DNA from: Hymenobacter rubidus
GTDB taxonomy: Bacteria > Bacteroidota > Bacteroidia > Cytophagales > Hymenobacteraceae
Assembly (NCBI RefSeq): GCF_016734815.1
Contig: NZ_JAERQF010000036.1
Location: 1 to 55,529, forward strand
DNA length: 55,529 nucleotides
Direction: 5' to 3'
Of this stretch, positions 32,419 to 40,917 are shown one piece after another. Position 1 is the first letter of the stretch; each line of letters begins with the position of its first letter. Under the pieces are notes generated by a model. The model had not been told where the DNA came from, did not search any database, and saw nothing but the letters and a program-made list of their open reading frames with translations. The position numbers were made by a program, and so were the translations under genes.

Positions 32419-32463
32419 CAGGAGAGCACAGGAGGGTTTGGACTCACTTACCGGGCAGCTTTG
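32419..32463 (+). promoter_or_regulatory. Rhamnose-regulon promoter/operator of rhaT
   Basis: CAGGAGAGCACAGGAGGG (32419-32436) contains the direct repeat CAGGAGA/CAGGAGG at 10-bp spacing. TTTG follows at 32460-32463, at the fixed distance. The predicted start point is near 32470, which makes the ATG at 32482 the rhaT start. Confidence 0.78.
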
Positions 32464-32481
32464 CCTAAAATCGACGTAACT

Positions 32482-33564
32482 ATGGCTGTTATCTGGGGAG
32501 TTATCCTTCATGCGCTGGGCGGCTTCGCTTCCGGTAGTTTCTACCTGCCGTACAAGAAAATAAACGGCTGGGCCTGGGAAAGCTACTGGCTGGTGGGCGG
32601 CATCGTATCGTGGCTGTTGGCGCCCTGGATTCTGGGCTACCTCACCGTGCCGCACTTGTTCGAAGTGCTGCATCAGGCCGATAATTCGACCATTGCCTGG
32701 GCGTATTTCTGGGGCATACTCTGGGGCACGGGCGGGCTCACGTTTGGCCTGGCCATGCGGTATCTGGGCTTGTCGCTGGGAATGGCCGTCACGCTGGGGC
32801 TGTGCGCCGTGTTTGGCACGCTGGTTCCTCCCATTTACGAAGGCAAGATGGGCGCGCTGCTGGCCACGCCGTCGGGCCGGTACATTATCCTGGGCTTGGG
32901 CGTGTGTGTGCTGGGCATTCTCATCTGCGGCCGGGCGGGCCTGCTGAAAGAAAAGACGCTGACCACCGAGCAGAAGCAGGAATCCATTGCCGAGTTCGAC
33001 CTGAAAAAAGGGCTGCTGGTAGCCGTGTTCTCGGGCATCATGAGCGCCTGCTTCTCGTTCGGCCTCACGGCCGGGCAGCCCATTGCCAAGCTGGCCGAAG
33101 CCAACGGCACCAACCCGCTGTTTGTGAACAACGCCATTCTGGTCATCATTCTGGCCGGCGGCCTCACCACCAACGCCATCTGGTGCCTCTACCTCAACCT
33201 TAAAAACAAGACCTATACCGACTACCTGAACCCCTCGTACCCGGCCCTGCGCAACATTCTGTTCTGCGCGCTGGCCGGCACCACGTGGTACTTCCAATTT
33301 TTCTTCTACGGCATGGGCGACAGCCAGATGGGCGCCTACCGCTTCTCGGGCTGGACGCTGCACATGGCCTTCATCATTGCCTTCAGCAGCATGTGGGGCC
33401 TGGTGCTGCACGAGTGGCGCGGCGCCAACCGGACCACCATGCGTACCGTTACGCTGGGCATTATTGCCGTGGTGCTCTCTACCGTAGTAGTAGGCTATGG
33501 CAACTACCTAGGGTCGCCGGAGCACAGCCAGGCAGCGCAGGAAACGGCCGTTGTCAACGAATAA
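32482..33564 (+). CDS. rhaT: L-rhamnose/H+ symporter
   Basis: Inner-membrane importer of L-rhamnose. The 360 residues have about ten hydrophobic segments, and the N-terminal signature FYLPYKKINGWAWESYWLVGGIVSW followed by WGTGGLTFGLAMRYLGLSLGMAVTLGLCAVFGTLVPP closely follows the RhaT family pattern. I use the ATG at 32482. The TTG at 32461 lies inside the -7 element. It is divergent from rhaEW and shares a promoter type with it. A long perfect hairpin follows the stop. Confidence 0.95.
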   Translation: MAVIWGVILHALGGFASGSFYLPYKKINGWAWESYWLVGGIVSWLLAPWILGYLTVPHLFEVLHQADNSTIAWAYFWGILWGTGGLTFGLAMRYLGLSLGMAVTLGLCAVFGTLVPPIYEGKMGALLATPSGRYIILGLGVCVLGILICGRAGLLKEKTLTTEQKQESIAEFDLKKGLLVAVFSGIMSACFSFGLTAGQPIAKLAEANGTNPLFVNNAILVIILAGGLTTNAIWCLYLNLKNKTYTDYLNPSYPALRNILFCALAGTTWYFQFFFYGMGDSQMGAYRFSGWTLHMAFIIAFSSMWGLVLHEWRGANRTTMRTVTLGIIAVVLSTVVVGYGNYLGSPEHSQAAQETAVVNE

Positions 33565-33572
33565 ACCGTTCG

Positions 33573-33637
33573 GCCATTTACAAACGGCAGGCCCCTCCGA
33601 CAACACTTGTCGGAGGGGCCTGCCGTTTGTAAATGGC
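33573..33637. repeat. Near-perfect 31-bp hairpin after rhaT
   Basis: Arms 33573-33603 and 33607-33637 pair without mismatch around a 3-nt loop (CAC). The stem is much longer than a usual terminator and has no T run. It may stop or stabilise the 3' end of the rhaT mRNA. It is not related in sequence to the GTCAT palindromes. Confidence 0.92.
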
Positions 33638-33858
33638 TCTTGTCCGGCATGTTGGAGTGGTGGGGAATTACTCGTTTTTGGGCAGCCGGGTCGAATAAAA
33701 ATCGGCAAAAAATTATAGCTTTCATCAGCCTCGGCATTGGGGTGGAAATAGCGGTTGATAATCAAGCAAAATACTTCTTTGGTGAAGGGCTGGCTCTTCA
33801 TTTATAGGGCTTGAATGCTGTAGAAAAGAGGGGAAAATAGTATAAGAATCAGCAAATT
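33638..33858. other. Intergenic sequence between rhaT and the susC promoter
   Basis: AT-richer sequence without a convincing gene. Only short open frames are present, none with family similarity that I recognise. The susC operator follows directly. Confidence 0.5.
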
Positions 33859-33903
33859 CAGGAGAGCACAGGTGAGTGTGGGCGGTGGGAAGCTCGTGCT
33901 TTG
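33859..33903 (+). promoter_or_regulatory. Rhamnose-regulon promoter/operator of susC-susD
   Basis: CAGGAGAGCACAGGTGAG (33859-33876) and TTTG at 33900-33903 at the fixed distance. The predicted start point is near 33911, leaving a leader of about 60 nt before the susC ATG at 33973. This links the outer-membrane uptake genes to the same signal as rhaT. Confidence 0.78.
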
Positions 33904-33972
33904 TCAGAACCTAAGGAAGCCCTCACTCACAGGTGGCTCCCTCGTATTCAAAACCCACCAATCATCCTTTCC

Positions 33973-36900
33973 ATGAGCAAAATATACCAGCTGACCCGCC
34001 TTCTGCTGCTGGTGCTGGCGGCGCTGTATGCGCCGGCTGCACTGGCCCAAACCCAAACGAGAACCGTGAGCGGCAAAGTGAACACCGCCGACACCAAAGA
34101 ATCCCTGCCCGGCGTGACGGTGCTGCTGAAAGGCACCACCACCGGCACCGGCACCGGCCCCGACGGCACCTACACGCTGCAAGTGCCCAATGAGGGCGGC
34201 ACGCTGGTGTTTTCCTTTGTGGGCTACGCCACCCAGGAAGTGGCCATCAACGGCCAAACCACCATCAGCCCTACGCTGAGCCCCGACACCAAGGGCCTCG
34301 ACGAGGTAGTGGTGGTGGGCTACGGCACCCAGAAGGCCGGCAACGTGACCGGCGCCGTGACGGGCATTACCGCCAAGGAGATTGAGGAGCGGCCCGTGAA
34401 CCGCATCGAAAACGCGCTGGTAGGCCAGATGCCCGGCGTGTACGTGCAAACGCCCTCGGGCGAACCCGGCGCCGACCTGCAAATCCGGGTGCGCGGCGCG
34501 GCTTCCATCAACGCCTCGAACGAGCCGCTGTATGTGGTGGACGGTGTGCCGGTCGACAACCTGCGCGGCATCAACCCCACCGACGTGGCCAACATTGAGG
34601 TGCTGAAAGACGCCGCTTCGGCCGCCATCTACGGCTCGCGCGGTTCCAACGGTGTGGTGCTCGTGACCACCAAGCGCGGCCGGAAAGGCGCGGCCAAGCT
34701 GCAGTTTTCGGGCTTCACGGGCGTGCAGAAGGTGGAAAGCAAGCTGAGCGTGCAGTCGCCCGAAGATTGGATTCAGATGCGCAAAGAGGGTATTGACCTC
34801 GACTGGGTGGCCCAGAATCCGGCGTTGAACAAGCCGGAAGACTCCCGCGCCACGCGCCTGCAGCGCCTGACCGTGAACGGCGTGCCGCCGAGTAGCACCA
34901 ACGTCATTCGCTACACTTACGACCCCAAATGGCAATACGGCCAGGACAGCCTAGCCTACACCGACTGGCAGAATGCGCTGTTTCGGAAAGCCAAAATGCA
35001 GCAATACACCGTGGGCGTGTCGGGCGGTACCGACAACGTGACGTATAACATCAACGGCTCGTATCTGGACCAGGACGGCGTGGTGCTGGGCACCAACCTG
35101 AAGCGCGCCACGCTACGCGCCAACTTCGATGCCCAGATTAAGAAGGGCATCAAGCTGTTTATGACTCTGGCGCCCAGCATGGAGTGGGCCAGCCTGGGCC
35201 GCGTGGACGGCACCGGCGCGCAAGCGCTGAACGCCGCCCAGATGCCCCCCGTGGGGCCCAAAGAGGCCGGCAACTACGTGGGCGCGCAGCCCTACCGCAG
35301 CTACAACTACTCGGGCAACTACATCAGCCCCGTGGCGGTGATGGAGCGTAGCGACGTGAGCGGCACCCGCACCCGCCTCAACGCCAACATGGGCCTGAAC
35401 CTGGACCTCTACAAGGGACTGCAACTGCAACTGCTGGGCGCGCTCGACAACGGCTACTACCAGGACCAGCAGTTTTACCCCACCAGCACGGTCGTGACCT
35501 GGTACAATGCTACCAATGAGGGCGCCCTGAGCCGCTCGCGCTACTACCAGACCTTCAACCAGCGCTACCTCTTCCAGAGCGTGCTGAACTACACCCGCGC
35601 CTTTGGCGACCACCACCTGAACACCATCCTGGGCTACTCGGCCGAGCGCACCCAGGAAGACCGGTCGCAGCAGGAAAACACCCAGCTGCCCAATGACTGG
35701 ACTTACCTGTTCGACCGGGCCAACTCGACCACCAACCAGAACAACATCGCCGTACCGGTGAAGGACCTGCTGCTGTCCTACTTCACCCGGGCGCAGTACG
35801 ACTACAAGCAGAAGTACCTGCTGTCGGCCAGCTTGCGCCGCGACGGCTCTTCGAAATTTGGCAACAACCGGCCGTTTGGCTACTTCCCGGCCGTGAGCGT
35901 GGGCTGGCGCGTATCGGGCGAAGAGTTCATGGCCGGCGTATCGGCCATCTCGGACCTGAAATTCCGGGCCAGCTACGGCGTGACGGGCAACAACCGCATT
36001 CCGAGCAACTCGCAGTTTGCCGTGCTCGGCGTGAACAACTATCCGCTGGGCACCAACCAAACGCCCACCACCGGCTACAGCCCCAGCAACTTCCAGAACG
36101 ACGTGCTGGGCTGGGAGCAGACGGCCAGCTGGAACTACGGCCTCGACTTCAGCGTGCTCAACAGCCGCCTGTCGGTGACGGCGGATTACTACATCAAAAA
36201 TACCTCCGACCTGCTCTACACGGTGCCGGTGTCGTCCATCACGGGTTTCACGCGCAGCCTGCAAAACATTGGCAACGTGCGCAACGTGGGCGTGGAACTG
36301 GGCCTGAACTCGCGCAACCTGGTGGGCGCTTTCGAGTGGAGTACCTCGTTCAACGCTTCCTACAACGACAACAAGGTGACCAAGCTGGGCTACGACGACA
36401 CCCCCGTGCCCGGCGGTTTCCAGAGCCTGACCAGCCTGCTGCAGGTGGGCGTGCCCATCAACTCCTTCTACCTCTACGACGCCATTGGCGTGTATAAGAA
36501 CCAGGCCGAGCTGGACGCGGGCCCCAAAATGGCCGGCTCGCGGGTGGGGGACAGCAAGTACCGCGACGTGAACGGCGACGGCGTTATCACCAACGACGAC
36601 CGCACCATCATCGGCAACCCGAACCCCAAGTTCACCTTCGGCGTGAGCAACAACTTCCGCTACAAAAACTTCGACCTGAGCGTGCTGGTGAACGCCCAGC
36701 AGGGCGGCAATTTGTATTCGCTCATCGGTCGCTCCATCGACCGGCCGGGCATGGGCTACCTCTACAACCACGCCACCAACTGGAATAACCGCTGGCGCTC
36801 GCCCGACAGCCCCGGCGACGGCATGACGCCGTCCATCAGCGCCACCACCGGTGCCTACTTCGACTCGCGCTGGCTGTATAGCTCCGACTACCTCCGCGTG

Positions 36901-37101
36901 AAGAACATCACCCTCGGCTACACCCTGCCCACCAAGCGCTTCTACTCCGGGGCCCGCGTGTATTTCGCGCTCGAAAACGCTTACATCTGGCACAACTACA
37001 CCGGCGGCTACTCGCCCGAGGCCCTGCAGGCCGGCGGCTACGACAACGGCAGCTACCCGCAGGCCAAAACCTACACGTTCGGCTTCAACCTGTCGATATA
37101 A
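33973..37101 (+). CDS. SusC/RagA-type TonB-linked outer-membrane transporter
   Basis: Imports oligosaccharides across the outer membrane with its SusD partner. The 1042 residues from ATG 33973 (MSKIYQLTRL) carry a signal peptide ending near ALAQ, a carboxypeptidase-like domain (VSGKVNTADTKESLPGVTVLLKG), the conserved box LDEVVVVGYGTQKAGNVTGAV, a plug domain with the SusC signature IYGSRGSNGVVLVTTKRG, and a long barrel. susD follows 32 bp later. Substrate is inferred as rhamnogalacturonan fragments from PL11, GH2 and acetylesterases behind it. Confidence 0.96.
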   Translation: MSKIYQLTRLLLLVLAALYAPAALAQTQTRTVSGKVNTADTKESLPGVTVLLKGTTTGTGTGPDGTYTLQVPNEGGTLVFSFVGYATQEVAINGQTTISPTLSPDTKGLDEVVVVGYGTQKAGNVTGAVTGITAKEIEERPVNRIENALVGQMPGVYVQTPSGEPGADLQIRVRGAASINASNEPLYVVDGVPVDNLRGINPTDVANIEVLKDAASAAIYGSRGSNGVVLVTTKRGRKGAAKLQFSGFTGVQKVESKLSVQSPEDWIQMRKEGIDLDWVAQNPALNKPEDSRATRLQRLTVNGVPPSSTNVIRYTYDPKWQYGQDSLAYTDWQNALFRKAKMQQYTVGVSGGTDNVTYNINGSYLDQDGVVLGTNLKRATLRANFDAQIKKGIKLFMTLAPSMEWASLGRVDGTGAQALNAAQMPPVGPKEAGNYVGAQPYRSYNYSGNYISPVAVMERSDVSGTRTRLNANMGLNLDLYKGLQLQLLGALDNGYYQDQQFYPTSTVVTWYNATNEGALSRSRYYQTFNQRYLFQSVLNYTRAFGDHHLNTILGYSAERTQEDRSQQENTQLPNDWTYLFDRANSTTNQNNIAVPVKDLLLSYFTRAQYDYKQKYLLSASLRRDGSSKFGNNRPFGYFPAVSVGWRVSGEEFMAGVSAISDLKFRASYGVTGNNRIPSNSQFAVLGVNNYPLGTNQTPTTGYSPSNFQNDVLGWEQTASWNYGLDFSVLNSRLSVTADYYIKNTSDLLYTVPVSSITGFTRSLQNIGNVRNVGVELGLNSRNLVGAFEWSTSFNASYNDNKVTKLGYDDTPVPGGFQSLTSLLQVGVPINSFYLYDAIGVYKNQAELDAGPKMAGSRVGDSKYRDVNGDGVITNDDRTIIGNPNPKFTFGVSNNFRYKNFDLSVLVNAQQGGNLYSLIGRSIDRPGMGYLYNHATNWNNRWRSPDSPGDGMTPSISATTGAYFDSRWLYSSDYLRVKNITLGYTLPTKRFYSGARVYFALENAYIWHNYTGGYSPEALQAGGYDNGSYPQAKTYTFGFNLSI

Positions 37102-37133
37102 GCGCCTTCCCATCCCTTTAAACCGACATTCCG

Positions 37134-38651
37134 ATGAACGCATTTAAACTTTTCGCGTGCGCCGCCACGCTGGGCCTGGGCACGGTGCTGGCCACGGCCT
37201 GCAATGAGAAAGACCTCTACATTCCGCCCGTGGCCAACAACACGGCCGACGAGTTCTACAAGGACGAGTCGCAGGTGAACCAGGGCGTAATCGCCATCTA
37301 CAACGGCGCCCTGTCGTTTCCGCAAAGCTCGAACTGGAACATGTCGGAGTTTCGCTCCGACAACATCAACGCGCAGGTGCAGACGGTGCAGCGCGACTTC
37401 AGCGACATCAGCAACTTCACGGCTACCTCGCAGCTGAGCCAGCTCCAGACCACCTGGACCGACCTGTTCGAGGTGGTGTACCGCTCCAACATCCTGCTGG
37501 AAAAAATTCAGCCGTTTAGCTTTGCCCGCGTCAACCAGTTCAAGGGCGAAGCCCGGTTCCTGCGCGCCTATGCCTACTTCGACCTGGTGCGCTACTGGGG
37601 CCCACTGCCCATCGTGGACCACGTGCTGGGCATTGAAGAGTCGAAGACTGTGCCTCGCTCGCCCATTGCCGATGTGTACAAGCTCATCGTCGATGACCTG
37701 AAGTTTGCCGCCGACAACCTGCCGGCTTCCTACAGCAGCACCGACAAGGGGCGCGCCACCAAATGGGCCGCCAAGGCCATGCTGGCCCGCGTGTACCTCA
37801 CCATGTACGGCTACCCGCTGCGCGACGCCAGCGCCCTGCCGCTGGCCAAGCAGCAGCTGATGGACGTGTACGCCGCCGCCGGCACTACCACCTTCTCGAT
37901 GGCCGCCAACTTCGCCGACCTCTTCAAAACCGTGAACGACAACAAGTACGCGGTGTTTGAAATTCAGTACGCCTCGGGCGGCGTGGGCCTGGGCAGCACC
38001 ATTCCGTGGGACCAGGGCAGCGTGTTTCCGTCGTGGTGGTCGCCCTTCGCGCCCAGCCAGACCGACATTACGCCCAGCCCCGACTTCCTGGGCAAGAACT
38101 GGCCCATGCGCGACCTGCGCCGCCGCGCCACCCTCGACACCGTGTACGTGAACCCCACCACCGGCGCAATTACGACCACCCGCGCCCAGTTCACCAAGTT
38201 CCTGGAAAAAGGCACCACCGCGCCCCAAAACAACCGCGACTATTCCAACAACTTTCCCATCATCCGCTTCGAAGACGTGATGCTGATGTACGCCGAAGTG
38301 CTGACCTACGAAAGCAACTCGGTGCAGCCGCTGGCGCTGTCGTTGGTGAATCAGATTCGGACCCGCTCGGGCATCGCCGCCTACACCACCACCTCGCCCG
38401 AAACGGCCAATGCGACGGCCTTCATCGACGCCATTCTGAAGGAGCGCAAGTACGAGTTTGCCGCCGAAGGCATTCGCTGGTTCGACCTGGTGCGCACCGG
38501 CAAAGCCATTTCGGTGATGACGGCCTACAAGCGCCTGACCACCCCGCTCACCGCCCGCCAGCTCGACGACCACGACCTGCTGTTCCCCATTCCGCTGCTG
38601 GAGCTGCGCATCAACCCCGGCTTCTGGCAGCAGAACCCCGGCTACAACTAA
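37134..38651 (+). CDS. SusD/RagB-type glycan-binding lipoprotein
   Basis: Surface lipoprotein that captures glycan and closes over SusC. The 505 residues have a lipobox LATAC with Cys23 as lipid anchor, an N-terminal helical TPR-like half (FLRAYAYFDLVRYWGPLPIVDHV is typical) and the C-terminal RagB/SusD signature ILKERKYEFAAEGIRWFDLVRTG. Directly downstream of susC, so the pair defines a polysaccharide utilization locus. The ligand is not readable from sequence. The neighbours point to rhamnogalacturonan I. Confidence 0.95.
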   Translation: MNAFKLFACAATLGLGTVLATACNEKDLYIPPVANNTADEFYKDESQVNQGVIAIYNGALSFPQSSNWNMSEFRSDNINAQVQTVQRDFSDISNFTATSQLSQLQTTWTDLFEVVYRSNILLEKIQPFSFARVNQFKGEARFLRAYAYFDLVRYWGPLPIVDHVLGIEESKTVPRSPIADVYKLIVDDLKFAADNLPASYSSTDKGRATKWAAKAMLARVYLTMYGYPLRDASALPLAKQQLMDVYAAAGTTTFSMAANFADLFKTVNDNKYAVFEIQYASGGVGLGSTIPWDQGSVFPSWWSPFAPSQTDITPSPDFLGKNWPMRDLRRRATLDTVYVNPTTGAITTTRAQFTKFLEKGTTAPQNNRDYSNNFPIIRFEDVMLMYAEVLTYESNSVQPLALSLVNQIRTRSGIAAYTTTSPETANATAFIDAILKERKYEFAAEGIRWFDLVRTGKAISVMTAYKRLTTPLTARQLDDHDLLFPIPLLELRINPGFWQQNPGYN

Positions 38652-38684
38652 GCCGCCGGCTTTTAACTGAGGTTGTAGCAAAAA

Positions 38685-38777
38685 AACGTCATGCTGAGCG
38701 CAGTCGAAGCATCTTTACCGCAAGAGTAACCATTGCTTTTGTGGTAGAAATGCTTCCTCAACGCCCGGCATGACGTT
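38685..38777. repeat. GTCATGCTGAGCGCAGTC palindrome, worn right arm
   Basis: AACGTCATGCTGAGCGCAGT pairs with a right arm GCTTCCTCAACGCCCGGCATGACGTT that has several changes. Loop about 30 nt. It lies between susD and PL11. Confidence 0.8.
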
Positions 38778-38813
38778 CATTTTTAATACAGGTCGCTCTC
38801 CCAACCTTCGTAC

Positions 38814-40763
38814 ATGAAAGCACGCTTTTTGCCTTTGCTGCTGACAACCGTGCTGCTGGGCGCCGGCCCCTCGATGGCACCGACACCTGCTGCCCCGCAG
38901 GCGCAGCCCGAGCGCTTGGGTAGGGGAGTGGTGGCTCTGCCAGCCAGCCAGGGCTTTGGCGCATTCATCAGCTGGCGCTTGCTGGCTTCCGACCCTGCCA
39001 ACGCTGCCTTTAACATTTACCGTTTGGGCCGAGATGGCAAGCCGTTTAAACTGAACAAAGAGCCCATCACGACCAAAACCAATTGGCAGGACGAATACGA
39101 TAAAGTGGCAGGTGCTCCCTTCACCTACACGGTCGAATTAATTGGGTCTAAAGCCGCTCCCGACCCTTCGGCCATCGCCAAAGCCTGGGCAGACGGCTAC
39201 CTGCGCCTGCCGCTGCAGCCGCCGCCTGGCGGCACCGTGAGCAGCGGTTCCGAAACCAGCCCCTACACCTACACCGCCAACGACGCCAGCACCGCCGACC
39301 TCGACGGCGACGGCCAGTACGAAATTGTGCTGAAGTGGGAGCCCACCAACGCCCGCGACAACGGCTCCAGCGGCATCACCGGCCCCGTCATTCTCGATGC
39401 GTACAAGCTGGACGGCACCCGCCTGTGGCGCATCAACTTGGGCAAAAATATCCGGGCCGGCGCACACTACACCCAGTTCATGGTGTACGACCTCGACGGC
39501 GACAGCAAGGCCGAAGTGGCCTGCAAAACCGCCGACGGCACCGTGGATGGACAGGGGAAAACCCTCGGCGACGCCAGCAAAGACTACCGCTCCCTCACCG
39601 TGCCAACGGATGGCGTGCCCGTGCCCGGCCCGCGCGACAGCAAGTACGGCCGCATCCTGGCTGGGCCGGAATACTTCACGGTTTTTGATGGCCGGACCGG
39701 CGCGGCCCTGGCCAGCACGCCCTACCTGCCCGCCCGGGGCGAGCTGGGCGGTTGGGGCGGCATCGGCGGCAACGGCGGCAACGACAGCTATGGCAACCGC
39801 GTGGACCGCATGCTGGCTTGCGTGGCCTACCTCGACGGCCAGCGACCCAGCGTGGTGATGTGCCGCGGCTACTACGGCCGCACCGTGCTGGCCGCCTGGG
39901 ACTGGCGCGGCGGCCAGCTCACCTCGCGCTGGGTATTCGACTCGAAAGACGCTCAAAACCCCTTCTCCGGCATGGGCAACCACGGTCTGAGCGTGAACGA
40001 CGTGGACGGCGACGGCAAAGACGAAATCGTGTACGGCTCGATGGTGGTCGACGACAACGGCACGGGTTTGTTCAGCACCGGCCTGCGCCACGGCGACGCC
40101 CTCCACGTGTCGGACCTCGACCCCAGCCTGCCCGGCCTCGAAGCCTGGGGCGTGCACGAAAACGAGGAGAAGGTGCCCGGCCACGAAAACGGCCCCGGCG
40201 CCGCCCTCTACGCCGCCGGCACCGGTAAAATCCTCGTCTCGAAGCTGCCCGGCGAGGACGTGGGCCGCGGCATGGCGGCCGACATCGACCCGCGCCACCC
40301 CGGCGCCGAGCTGTGGGTGAGCAACCCCGAGCTGTGCCTGCTCACCTGCAAGGGTGAAAGAATCGGCCCGTCGCCGCGCTCCGTCAATTTCGGCTTGTGG
40401 TGGGACGGCGACCTGCTGCGCGAGCTGCTGAACGACACCCGCGTGGAAAAGTGGGACTACCAGGCCGGCCAACTCAATAAGCTGCTCGAAGGCAAGGATT
40501 TCGGCGCTGCCTCCTGCAACGGCACCAAAGCCACGCCCTGCCTCAGCGCCGACCTGCTGGGCGACTGGCGCGAGGAAGTGGTGTGGCGCACCGCCGACAA
40601 CACGGCCCTGCTCATCTTCAGCACCACCATCCCGACCACGCACCGCCTCGTAACCTTGATGCAGGACCGCGCCTACCGCCTCGGCGTAGCCCGCGAAAAC
40701 GTGGGCTACAACCAGCCCCCGCACCCTGGCTTTTTCCTGGGCGAAGGCATGAAGAACCTGTAG
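38814..40763 (+). CDS. Rhamnogalacturonan lyase (PL11)
   Basis: Cuts the alternating rhamnose-galacturonate backbone of rhamnogalacturonan I by beta-elimination. The 649 residues begin with a signal peptide and an N-terminal fibronectin-like domain (RLGRGVVALPASQGFGAFISWRLL), then an eight-bladed propeller with many calcium-type loops (STADLDGDGQYEIVLKW, YDLDGDSKAEVACKTADGT, VNDVDGDGKDEIVYGSMVVDD). It ends QPPHPGFFLGEGM, as PL11 enzymes do. The TAG stop lies in the first bases of a palindrome. Confidence 0.95.
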   Translation: MKARFLPLLLTTVLLGAGPSMAPTPAAPQAQPERLGRGVVALPASQGFGAFISWRLLASDPANAAFNIYRLGRDGKPFKLNKEPITTKTNWQDEYDKVAGAPFTYTVELIGSKAAPDPSAIAKAWADGYLRLPLQPPPGGTVSSGSETSPYTYTANDASTADLDGDGQYEIVLKWEPTNARDNGSSGITGPVILDAYKLDGTRLWRINLGKNIRAGAHYTQFMVYDLDGDSKAEVACKTADGTVDGQGKTLGDASKDYRSLTVPTDGVPVPGPRDSKYGRILAGPEYFTVFDGRTGAALASTPYLPARGELGGWGGIGGNGGNDSYGNRVDRMLACVAYLDGQRPSVVMCRGYYGRTVLAAWDWRGGQLTSRWVFDSKDAQNPFSGMGNHGLSVNDVDGDGKDEIVYGSMVVDDNGTGLFSTGLRHGDALHVSDLDPSLPGLEAWGVHENEEKVPGHENGPGAALYAAGTGKILVSKLPGEDVGRGMAADIDPRHPGAELWVSNPELCLLTCKGERIGPSPRSVNFGLWWDGDLLRELLNDTRVEKWDYQAGQLNKLLEGKDFGAASCNGTKATPCLSADLLGDWREEVVWRTADNTALLIFSTTIPTTHRLVTLMQDRAYRLGVARENVGYNQPPHPGFFLGEGMKNL

Positions 40764-40830
40764 CGTGGACTTTTAGTCCGCGCCGGAACAGCGCCGCTTG
40801 ATACAGGCGCGGACTAAAAGTCCACGCTAC
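40760..40830. repeat. GTAGCGTGGACTTTTAGTCC palindrome containing the PL11 stop codon
   Basis: GTAGCGTGGACTTTTAGTCC (from 40760) pairs with its complement ending at 40830, about 27 bp per arm with a short loop. Each arm itself contains GGACTTTTAGTCC, a smaller palindrome. The stop codon of the lyase (40761-40763) is part of the left arm. It is a different sequence class from the GTCAT family. Confidence 0.9.
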
Positions 40831-40917
40831 AGCGCAGGTAAGTGCAGGACGCCGCCAGCCGCATTTAACCGAACATTTGACAACCAAAAGCCTCCTTTTT
40901 CACCCGAAAACGACTTA

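Noticed and set aside
35113..37143. 676-codon minus-strand frame opposite susC
   Set aside because: Antisense shadow of the SusC barrel, with Val/His/Ala/Gly-rich translation and no recognisable domain.
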